Shown: in pieces, positions 1 to 5,272 of the stretch | Numbering within the stretch: position 1 is the stretch's first letter | Layout of the letters: each line of letters starts with the position of its first letter | Translations under genes and position numbers: made by a program | The notes under the pieces: model-generated | Told to the model about the DNA's origin: nothing | Seen by the model: only the letters and a program-made list of their open reading frames with translations | The model's database searches: none | Source of the DNA: an uncultured Ruminococcus sp. | GTDB taxonomy: Bacteria; Bacillota; Clostridia; Oscillospirales; Ruminococcaceae | Direction: 5' to 3' | Length of the DNA: 5,355 bases | Assembly (NCBI GenBank): GCA_946612185.1 | Contig: CAMOEP010000182.1 | Location: 1 to 5,355 of the forward strand

Positions 1-170
1 TTTTTCCACTTGGGTGTCCCCCTTTGGCGGAACGTCCGTAAAACAGACAAATTTAATAAAAGAAACGGGCGACTTAAATAATTCCCAAAAAGTAAATGCT
101 GTTGCCTTGATATTTTATTTAGTTTATTTCGGATAACTAAAGTTTAATTTAAGTTAAATGGCTTATTTAT

Positions 171-185
171 GGACTAAGGAAGTCC
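171..185. other. Small hairpin competing with the long hairpin
   Basis: GGACT (171-175) and AGTCC (181-185) form a 5-bp stem with a 5-nt loop. It shares bases 183-185 with the outer stem of the long hairpin, so the two cannot be fully formed together. It is short, and its significance is uncertain. Confidence 0.3.
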
Positions 186-248
186 CCCTGAAATGGCATT
201 TATTCGCTCTGCCGGTGGATATACCGCAGATATGCCAGATCAGGGGGA
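183..248 (-). other. Long interrupted hairpin downstream of the operon
   Basis: The outer arms TCCCCCTGA (183-191) and TCAGGGGGA (240-248) pair perfectly over 9 bp. After a 2x2 internal loop, TGGCAT (194-199) pairs with ATGCCA (232-237). Near the tip, CTGC/GCAG plus GGT/ACC pair with one bulged base around a 6-nt loop. This is about 22 pairs in 66 nt. In the direction of the operon the tail is CTTCCTTAG rather than a T-run, so it is not a standard intrinsic terminator. It may be a transcript-stabilising 3' structure, an atypical terminator or a structured small RNA; the transcribed strand is not certain. Confidence 0.6.
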
Positions 249-276
249 TAGTTTTAGCAGTTCGGGAGTGGAGCAA

Positions 277-942
277 TCAGCGTTTAGCTATGATTTCGCC
301 GTTATTTTTCCAGATACTATTTTCAGGCACAACACCACGGACGCAGCTTGTTGGGTAGATATTGGAATTTCTGCCGATAACAGTACCGGGATTCAGGACG
401 CTGTTGCAGCCGACCTCAACATAGTCGCCCAGCATAGCGCCTATCTTCTTGATACCGGTAACTATCTGCTCATCGCCGGACTTGATGATCACATTCGTCT
501 TATCGGACTTGACATTTGAGGTGATAGAGCCAGCGCCCATATGTGATTTATAGCCGAGGATACTGTCTCCGACGTAGTTATAGTGGGGAGTCTGAACATT
601 GTCAAATATAATAACATTCTTCAGCTCAGCGGAATTTCCTACCACACAGTTGCTTCCCACCAGAGCGCTTCCTCTGATGAAAGCACAGTGGCGTACTTCA
701 GTTTCAGCGCCGATAATGCAGGGAGCGCCGATATAAGCACTGGGGAAAACCTTAGCTGTCTTGTGTATCCAGACATTCTCCGCAGGGCTGTCGTATTCAT
801 CGGGGCTGAGAGTCTTGCCGAGGGTGATTATCATGTCACTTATGCCCTTGAGTGCCTCCCAGGGGTAAGTAAAGCCTTTCAGATAGTCGGCAGCCATAGT
901 GTGACTGAGGTCGTAGAGTGAAGTTATTTTAGCATTTTCCAT
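277..942 (-). CDS. Left-handed beta-helix (hexapeptide-repeat) GlmU-like acyltransferase-type protein
   Basis: A 221-residue protein that resembles only the C-terminal acetyltransferase half of GlmU; no nucleotidyltransferase (Rossmann) domain is present. Residues 1-55 are a helical lead-in. Imperfect hexapeptide turns run from about residue 56 to 206 (IGAPCI, VGSNCV, VGNSAE, LGDYVE, IGRNSN). The stretch PHYNYVGDS (119-127) aligns by eye with the GlmU segment carrying the catalytic histidine, making H120 the equivalent residue. MGAGSITSN (135-143) matches the GlmU IGAGTITCN segment. Relatives are often labelled UDP-N-acetylglucosamine pyrophosphorylase, but without that domain the label is doubtful; acyl transfer to a sugar or sugar nucleotide is inferred and the substrate is unknown. 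The start at 942 was chosen because AAGGAG (949-954) sits 6 nt upstream; an in-frame ATG at 978 lies inside the preceding gene. It is the last gene of a three-gene unit, 10 bp after the DUF3810 gene. A cytoplasmic location is likely, as no signal peptide or membrane segment is seen. Confidence 0.9.
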   Translation of the reverse strand: MENAKITSLYDLSHTMAADYLKGFTYPWEALKGISDMIITLGKTLSPDEYDSPAENVWIHKTAKVFPSAYIGAPCIIGAETEVRHCAFIRGSALVGSNCVVGNSAELKNVIIFDNVQTPHYNYVGDSILGYKSHMGAGSITSNVKSDKTNVIIKSGDEQIVTGIKKIGAMLGDYVEVGCNSVLNPGTVIGRNSNIYPTSCVRGVVPENSIWKNNGEIIAKR

Positions 943-948
943 AATTAT

Positions 949-954
949 CTCCTT
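949..954 (-). promoter_or_regulatory. Ribosome binding site overlapping the upstream stop codon
   Basis: AAGGAG lies 6 nt before the ATG at 942 and shares two bases with the TAA stop of the DUF3810 gene (953-955). It decides the start of the beta-helix gene. A ribosome ending on the upstream gene would cover this site, so the two genes are probably translated in a coordinated way. Confidence 0.85.
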
Positions 955-2053
955 ATTTATCATTGTAGTAATAATCAAGCATCAGATCCACCATGCGAGA
1001 ATAGCTTTTAATGCCGTCCTCAACGCCGTTTATCTTCATACTTGCGTCAGAAACCTCTGTTGAAACTGAACTTACGGTATCAGTGGGGAGTATTTCCTTA
1101 TCCTCGTTTTCCTCCCAGTAGTTATCCGGCAGGAATCTGAACCAGTCACGTCGAACCTTGTCACTGATAAGGTCAGTGACTTCGACGGCGCTGTAGATTT
1201 CGCTGCTGACCACCTGATTATGGACATAACCCAGTGCGTCGAGAACGCCGCTGTAGCGAACCTGTGCATCATCGCTGGACATAGTTGCGATAAAGGAAAT
1301 GAAGTTAGCCTCGTCCTCCTGCATATACCCTTTCAGGTGGGAGTACTCATGGCAAATGGTGGAAGGCAGGTTAGTGCGCACCATATCGTTGTTATAGGTA
1401 GCTTCCATTGAGAAGGGGATATACATTCCCAGCAGATTTGACTGGCTCATAAAGAATGAGAATATGACCGGTTTAGCGTCGGGGTAGTAGCCTTTAAGCT
1501 GGGGATAGTCCCCGGAAATATTGTGCATAGCCTCTCTGCAAGCGTCCATAGGGTCGCCGGAAAGTTCAAACCTGTCCTCGCTGTCACGGGGAACTACCTC
1601 CGCCAGTTCATTCGCCTGCATCACAAGGTCACGGTAAAGCTGGACAAGCTGTGCATCGGTATGCATAGCAGTAACATCGTAGTAGCGCTCCGAGAAACGT
1701 GTACAGCCGTAGAGAGTGAAGCAGTTGAGCGTTTCCGTTGCCATGATGTAAGTAAGCGCCCAGAGAATGGCAGTCATAGCCGTGCCAAGTATCTGCCGCC
1801 AGAGTTTTCGCCTGACGATGAGCATAATTATCATCACCGGAATACCGATAATTACCAGTATAATTCCTGCGACTATTATTATCTCGCCCAGTGAGACTGG
1901 CAGCAGTCCGCTAAGGAAGGCGAAGGGCGTTGATATGTACGGAAAAACGTTTTCCGCATAGAAGTCCGCAAATGCCGGGAACAAACGTCCTGCGGCAGTC
2001 AGGAGGAGCGAGACTGCCAGTATTATCAGCGGTATTTTGTATCGCTTTTTCAT
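953..2053 (-). CDS. DUF3810-type membrane protein with HExxH zinc-peptidase motif
   Basis: A 366-residue membrane protein matching the DUF3810 family by layout and motif. Hydrophobic segments are seen at about residues 8-24, 55-80 and 88-106, followed by a soluble region. The motif HEYSH (235-239, in TICHEYSHLKG) is a canonical HExxH zinc site. The following EDEANF (246-251) offers a third-ligand glutamate, probably E248, as in gluzincin-type peptidases. Catalytic residues therefore look intact, but no substrate is known for the family. The tail after about residue 310 is polar and acidic. The start at 2053 gives a plausible MKKRYK-plus-hydrophobic N-terminus. It overlaps the stop of the BIG2-dockerin gene as ATGA, and no Shine-Dalgarno sequence is visible before it, so translation probably depends on re-initiation after that gene. 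The soluble domain would face outside if three membrane passes with a cytoplasmic N-terminus are correct; this is an inference. It could process a secreted partner, but nothing in the sequence proves this. Confidence 0.9.
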   Translation of the reverse strand: MKKRYKIPLIILAVSLLLTAAGRLFPAFADFYAENVFPYISTPFAFLSGLLPVSLGEIIIVAGIILVIIGIPVMIIMLIVRRKLWRQILGTAMTAILWALTYIMATETLNCFTLYGCTRFSERYYDVTAMHTDAQLVQLYRDLVMQANELAEVVPRDSEDRFELSGDPMDACREAMHNISGDYPQLKGYYPDAKPVIFSFFMSQSNLLGMYIPFSMEATYNNDMVRTNLPSTICHEYSHLKGYMQEDEANFISFIATMSSDDAQVRYSGVLDALGYVHNQVVSSEIYSAVEVTDLISDKVRRDWFRFLPDNYWEENEDKEILPTDTVSSVSTEVSDASMKINGVEDGIKSYSRMVDLMLDYYYNDK

Positions 2054-3579
2054 ATTTTAGGTATTACAGGCAGAGCTTCGATGAGATGCGCATCATACTG
2101 CTGGATATAGAAAGCATCGTTAGCATTAACATCGCCGTCGCCGTTAACTTCTGCGTTTTCAAAGCCCTGTTCGGTGAGGGGGTACTTTTCCTTATTAGCG
2201 CTGTACTGCAAAACTGTAACGATATCAGTAACAGAAACCTTACCGTCAATATCCGCATCACCAGGCAGATATCCGGGAACGACCTTAATGGTTATTTTAG
2301 CGGAATAAGTGCTGGAATTTGCCACGATAACAGCCTCGCCGTAACCGACAGCGGTAACAACGCCATTTTCGTCAACTGTTGCAACGTCCTTGTTCATGGA
2401 TATCCACTCAGGAGTCTCACTGAAACCGGTCGCACTCAGTTCCATAGTATTGCCGATACCCTTTATTTCCGTATCACTTCCCAGTGATGGACGTTCCGAG
2501 ATACTTACGTTTACGGTAATGGTGTACTTAATGCTGTTTATAAGCGCAGTAACCACGGTTTTTCCGCTTGAAACTGCGGTAACTATTCCCTCCTGGTCAA
2601 CTGAAGCGATACTCTCGTCAGCGCTTGACCAGACTATCTCAGCACCCTCAGGAACGCCTTTCAGTTCCACTTTTCTGGACTTTGCCTCGTCATTCAGTTC
2701 GATGCTTCCCAGGTCAACGGTGTCGCCGGTGGAAATGCCGGTGTAAGTTGATGTAACGTCGGTATAATAGCGTGTCTTGCCGATAACCGCATAGATACGG
2801 CAAGTTCCCTCACCGACTGCGGAAACCGTGCCGTCGTCAGAGACTTTAGCCACACTCTCGTCAGTAGATGACCACTCTATCACAGTTCCCTCCGGAACAG
2901 TGACGTTTATCTTGTATGCACTGTTTGTATTGGTCAGGGTGATGTTGCTGCCGATGAACGAATCCTTGTACTCCTCCTCAGTTTCGCCGGACTGAGTTTT
3001 TTCGTACTCGGAAGTGATATTGATTATGTAGATATAGTTCTTGTAAACTGCCCTTATCTCGCACTTTCCCTTGCCCTGGGCGGTGATAATGCCGTCAGCA
3101 TCAACTGTAGCTACACTTTTGTCAGTAGATGACCATTCAGCCATATCGTTGGTGATATTGCTGAGTTTTGCCTGTACAACGTTCTGGGCATTATTCAAAG
3201 TAATGTCACCGATAACCTTGCTTACAGGTGTATTATCCTCGCCAGCCAGGACATTTACCTCGAAGGTGATAGTCTGGTTGCTGAGTACTGCGTAAACGTA
3301 GGTAGTACCCACACCAACGGCGATTATATGTGCAGAACGATCGCTGGTAGGTATTACCTCTGCAATGGACTTGTCGTCGCTGAACCACTGAGGTGTCTCG
3401 GTGGTGTTGCTCACGGAAACTTCATAAACCTCACCGACTTGGGGGATATTTACAACATCAGAAATATTCTTCTCAGCGGCATCGGCAGTAAACTGCCCGC
3501 TTACAAAAACCGGTGCAGCCGGCATCACACTGCATAATACGGCAGCCGCCGCTATGCAGGCAATAATTCTTTTATTCAT
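2050..3579 (-). CDS. Secreted BIG2 Ig-like repeat protein with C-terminal type I dockerin
   Basis: A 509-residue exported protein. The N-terminus (MNKR, then a hydrophobic stretch at about 5-28) is a signal peptide, with a likely cleavage near ADA-A at 32-35. Five bacterial Ig-like group 2 repeats follow, at about 40-110, 118-190, 205-278, 285-360 and 365-434. Repeats 2-4 carry the signature W-S-S-x-D-x-S-[VI]-A followed by a G-x-[VI]-[TS]-A turn; repeats 1 and 5 are more diverged (WFSDDKSIAEV, WISMNKDVATV). Residues 438-500 form a dockerin with two calcium loops: DADIDGKVSVTD (441-452) and EVNGDGDVNAND (477-488). Loop 2 begins with Glu rather than the usual Asp. No catalytic module is present, so a structural, adhesive or scaffold-associated role is likely; the dockerin should bind a cohesin, which ties the protein to a cellulosome-like or cell-surface complex. 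The start has AAGGAG at 7 nt spacing and a consensus promoter upstream. It heads the operon and overlaps the DUF3810 gene by 4 bp. Confidence 0.93.
   Translation of the reverse strand: MNKRIIACIAAAAVLCSVMPAAPVFVSGQFTADAAEKNISDVVNIPQVGEVYEVSVSNTTETPQWFSDDKSIAEVIPTSDRSAHIIAVGVGTTYVYAVLSNQTITFEVNVLAGEDNTPVSKVIGDITLNNAQNVVQAKLSNITNDMAEWSSTDKSVATVDADGIITAQGKGKCEIRAVYKNYIYIINITSEYEKTQSGETEEEYKDSFIGSNITLTNTNSAYKINVTVPEGTVIEWSSTDESVAKVSDDGTVSAVGEGTCRIYAVIGKTRYYTDVTSTYTGISTGDTVDLGSIELNDEAKSRKVELKGVPEGAEIVWSSADESIASVDQEGIVTAVSSGKTVVTALINSIKYTITVNVSISERPSLGSDTEIKGIGNTMELSATGFSETPEWISMNKDVATVDENGVVTAVGYGEAVIVANSSTYSAKITIKVVPGYLPGDADIDGKVSVTDIVTVLQYSANKEKYPLTEQGFENAEVNGDGDVNANDAFYIQQYDAHLIEALPVIPKI
2860..3135. 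repeat. 15-bp direct repeat inside the Ig-like repeat coding region
   Basis: GTCAGTAGATGACCA on the plus strand occurs identically at 2860-2874 and 3121-3135, 261 bp apart. It encodes the WSSTD signature of BIG2 repeats 3 and 2. The identity at DNA level suggests a fairly recent duplication or gene conversion between these two repeats. Confidence 0.8.
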
Positions 3580-3586
3580 ACAATTT

Positions 3587-3592
3587 CTCCTT
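3587..3592 (-). promoter_or_regulatory. Ribosome binding site of the BIG2-dockerin gene
   Basis: AAGGAG lies 7 nt upstream of the ATG at 3579. It supports this start, which also gives a well-formed signal peptide. Confidence 0.9.
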
Positions 3593-3598
3593 TATACA

Positions 3599-3619
3599 AT
3601 ATACCCTTATTATATACCC
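3599..3619 (-). repeat. Direct repeat GGGTATAT flanking the start of transcription
   Basis: GGGTATAT occurs twice on the minus strand, at 3612-3619 (running into the -10 box) and 3599-3606 (over the predicted transcription start), separated by 5 bp (a 13-bp repeat period). This position suits a repressor-type operator, but the element is short and AT-rich and may be chance. Confidence 0.3.
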
Positions 3620-3637
3620 GGAAATTAAGTTTGTCAA
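3609..3637 (-). promoter_or_regulatory. Perfect sigma-A promoter for the three-gene operon
   Basis: The -35 box TTGACA (3632-3637) and -10 box TATAAT (3609-3614) both match consensus and are 17 bp apart. Transcription should start near 3602, giving a leader of about 23 nt with an AAGGAG site. The -35 box overlaps the TGA stop (3634-3636) of the VWA gene. A second TTGACA (3639-3644) lies 7 bp further upstream but is badly spaced for this -10 box. Confidence 0.88.
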
Positions 3638-3647
3638 CTGTCAAACT
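3628..3647. repeat. 20-bp imperfect palindrome over the -35 box (possible operator)
   Basis: The arms AGTTTG (3628-3633) and CAAACT (3642-3647) are perfect complements. After one mismatch the match continues as CA/TG around a 2-bp centre. The palindrome covers the -35 box of the operon promoter and the last codons of the VWA gene. This is a reasonable geometry for a dimeric regulator site, but part of the symmetry comes from the two nearby TTGACA copies. Confidence 0.35.
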
Positions 3648-5049
3648 CCTCCTTGGGTAATATTAGTTTTATTGCCCAGACCGGCACATCATAGTTATTG
3701 TCATCATTTTCCAGAAAGGCGAAAGCTGTCCGGTATACCGGCTGTTTTTCGGGGAAATTTCCCCAGCCGTCGGTGAAGTAGATAAGCCCACGCAGGTCAG
3801 TGAATGTACCCTGTTCTATGAGTGTATCAACATACTCAAACACTGGTCGGAAATCAGTTCCGCCGAAGCCGTGGAGTTCCAGGTTTTCGAGCATTGCGTC
3901 CAGTTCCTCAGTGGAAGTTATCACGGTATCCTGCTGCACCTTTGAATCGCACTGGATAATATGCACGTTCACCCGACTGAAAAAGCTGCTGCCGCTGCTG
4001 AGTATATTCCAGGTCTTGCGTAGGAATCCCTGGATAAGTTCGCCGTCAACCGAACCGGAAGTGTCCACCGCTATCACGAATTCACGGATACGCTTTTCGT
4101 CCTTGTACTCCAGCGGTTCGATAAGTGCCACATCGCCGTATTCCCGCAGACCGTAGCAGTAGAAGGAGTAGTCGAAGGAATCCGTATCAATGCGCATGAC
4201 CTCGCCGTATACCGAGAATTTACGCAGAAAATCGGCATAATCATACTGCTCACGGGTAACAGCTTCGAGGGCTTTCACCAGGCTGCCGGGAACGTCGCCA
4301 CGGCTGCTGATGAAGGTTTCCAGTTCTGTCCGGGCGCTTCTGGCGGTGTCCTGCCAAGCGTCACGGAGTTTCACCTGTACATCGGTCAGCAGGCTGATAT
4401 CCGTGGGCGTGCGGTGGTCGGAGTCGGATTCAGCGGCGGTATCCGTATCATTGCCCTTTCCTCCGGGCATGGCAGGGGAGTCCGAGCCGGGATCATCGCC
4501 GTAAATATCCTTATCCGGCGGATACCAGCAGGTATGGTCGTCACGGGTAAACATTGCCGAAAGCCGCAGCAATTCCGGCGGAGAAAGTTTCTGGCGGCGG
4601 ATATGGGCGAATATCTTCTCTGCGGTTTGCAGGTGCAGTTCCTCGCTGATCTTACCTGTTATCTTCTCCGCTTCTTCTGAAAGCGGCGGCAAAGGTTTTC
4701 TTAGCGGCAACTGTCTTAGCTGCATTTCAGCAGCGATATCACAGGCGATGCCCCAGGTTATCCGGTCAACTTCACTGCCAACAAACGGGTGACAGAACAG
4801 CGCATGGAGGATAGTGTGCAGGTAGCAGGCAGTGATATTGTCCGGGTCGCTTTTGAAAGTTCGCACTATCCATTCCGGGTCGTACCATATATTTCTGCCG
4901 TCGCAGCCTAAACTCCGTCCGCCGGGGAGGGCGGTCATGCGGCAGACAGCGTTTTCAAGAAACCGCAGTTCCAGGAAGATGCTGTTCCTTGTCATTGTGA
5001 GTATTTCCTCAGCCGCAGCATTAATTTTCTGTATCAACAGTTCGTCCAT
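3634..5049 (-). CDS. DUF2201-type putative metallopeptidase with C-terminal VWA-like domain
   Basis: A 471-residue, apparently cytoplasmic protein with no signal peptide or membrane segment. The N-terminal region (about 10-175) resembles the DUF2201 putative metallopeptidase domain: H78-T-I-L-H82-A-L-F-C-H87-P gives an HxxxH metal site with a further His, and ACDIAAEM (102-109) follows as the second conserved helix. HxxxH lacks the glutamate of HExxH, so peptidase activity is uncertain. A polar, acidic, Pro/Gly/Ser-rich linker covers about 180-215. The C-terminal VWA-like domain (about 322-465) has a complete MIDAS metal site: D329-T-S331-G-S333, then GGTDF with T398 and D399, then FTDG with D427. 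In many genomes this family is encoded beside a MoxR-type AAA ATPase and is thought to act with it as a chaperone-like pair; no such ATPase lies within this window. The start at 5049 has AAGGAG 7 nt upstream and its own promoter. The 3' end overlaps the next promoter, with no terminator seen. Confidence 0.92.
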   Translation of the reverse strand: MDELLIQKINAAAEEILTMTRNSIFLELRFLENAVCRMTALPGGRSLGCDGRNIWYDPEWIVRTFKSDPDNITACYLHTILHALFCHPFVGSEVDRITWGIACDIAAEMQLRQLPLRKPLPPLSEEAEKITGKISEELHLQTAEKIFAHIRRQKLSPPELLRLSAMFTRDDHTCWYPPDKDIYGDDPGSDSPAMPGGKGNDTDTAAESDSDHRTPTDISLLTDVQVKLRDAWQDTARSARTELETFISSRGDVPGSLVKALEAVTREQYDYADFLRKFSVYGEVMRIDTDSFDYSFYCYGLREYGDVALIEPLEYKDEKRIREFVIAVDTSGSVDGELIQGFLRKTWNILSSGSSFFSRVNVHIIQCDSKVQQDTVITSTEELDAMLENLELHGFGGTDFRPVFEYVDTLIEQGTFTDLRGLIYFTDGWGNFPEKQPVYRTAFAFLENDDNNYDVPVWAIKLILPKEEFDS

Positions 5050-5056
5050 GTGGTTT

Positions 5057-5062
5057 CTCCTT
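5057..5062 (-). promoter_or_regulatory. Ribosome binding site of the VWA gene
   Basis: AAGGAG lies 7 nt upstream of the ATG at 5049 and supports this start over internal ATGs. Confidence 0.9.
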
Positions 5063-5079
5063 AAAATAGTGTTACAATT

Positions 5080-5108
5080 ATTATATCATCGCACGGCATT
5101 GGTGTCAA
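5080..5108 (-). promoter_or_regulatory. Perfect sigma-A promoter with extended -10 for the VWA gene
   Basis: The -35 box TTGACA (5103-5108) and -10 box TATAAT (5080-5085) are exact consensus, 17 bp apart, and the -10 box is preceded by TGA, giving an extended -10. Transcription should start near 5073, with a leader of about 24 nt. This indicates that the VWA gene can be transcribed separately from whatever lies to the right. Confidence 0.9.
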
Positions 5109-5123
5109 CGAAGAATATAAGGC

Positions 5124-5157
5124 GTATCAGGGCAGCAGCATTTACTTTCCGTGATAC
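5124..5157. repeat. 6-bp inverted repeat GTATCA/TGATAC
   Basis: GTATCA (5124-5129) and TGATAC (5152-5157) are exact complements separated by 22 nt, just upstream of the VWA promoter. They could be a regulator site or a weak stem; the support is modest. Confidence 0.35.
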
Positions 5158-5167
5158 AGGAAAACTG

Positions 5168-5207
5168 CCGGCTGCCGTAGAAATGTGGACGGCAAAGAGA
5201 CTGCCGG
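5168..5207. repeat. Nested stem-loop built on TGCCG
   Basis: The outer arms CCGGC (5168-5172) and GCCGG (5203-5207) enclose an immediately adjacent inner stem, TGCCGT (5173-5178) with ACGGCA (5189-5194), which has a 10-nt loop. The 5' side stacks without a gap and the 3' side has an 8-nt bulge. CTGCCGG also occurs as a direct repeat at 5165 and 5201. No T-run follows on either strand, so it is not a standard terminator. Confidence 0.45.
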
Positions 5208-5254
5208 GAAAGAAGGGGACATAAATTTTCGACCTATGGATTTTAGGAAAATAG

Positions 5255-5272
5255 TGCCGGTAAAAATCGGCA
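5255..5272 (-). terminator. Possible weak terminator of an upstream minus-strand gene
   Basis: On the minus strand, TGCCG and CGGCA form a 5-bp stem with an 8-nt loop (5272-5255), followed by CTATTTTCC. The stem is short and the T-run is interrupted, so this is only a candidate for the end of a gene lying to the right of the window. Confidence 0.25.

Larger units (their letters stand above)
1..276. other. Gene-free region downstream of the operon
   Basis: No convincing gene is present on either strand. Positions 40-180 are AT-rich. Positions 171-248 contain the stem-loops listed separately. No classic hairpin-plus-T-run terminator was found on the minus strand. CGGA-ACG-TCCG at 28-38 is a 4-bp hairpin too short to interpret. 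The leftmost bases may belong to the leader of a gene outside the window. Confidence 0.6.

Noticed and set aside
40..180. A possible minus-strand promoter for a gene to the left
   Set aside because: The AT-rich stretch offers many near-matches, but no -35/-10 pair with acceptable spacing.
158..519. Two overlapping plus-strand open frames at the left edge
   Set aside because: They cross the long hairpin and run antisense to the beta-helix gene; there is no ribosome binding site before either start.
943..978. An N-terminal extension of the beta-helix protein to an ATG at 978
   Set aside because: It would overlap the DUF3810 gene, and the AAGGAG site fits the ATG at 942.
1930..2487. A 185-codon open frame on the plus strand antisense to the BIG2-dockerin and DUF3810 genes
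   Set aside because: The opposite strand carries clear signal peptide, dockerin and HExxH features; this frame has no recognisable domain or start signal.
4832..5224. A 130-codon open frame on the plus strand across the VWA gene start and upstream region
   Set aside because: It runs antisense to the start of a well-supported gene, through a consensus promoter, without a ribosome binding site or family resemblance.
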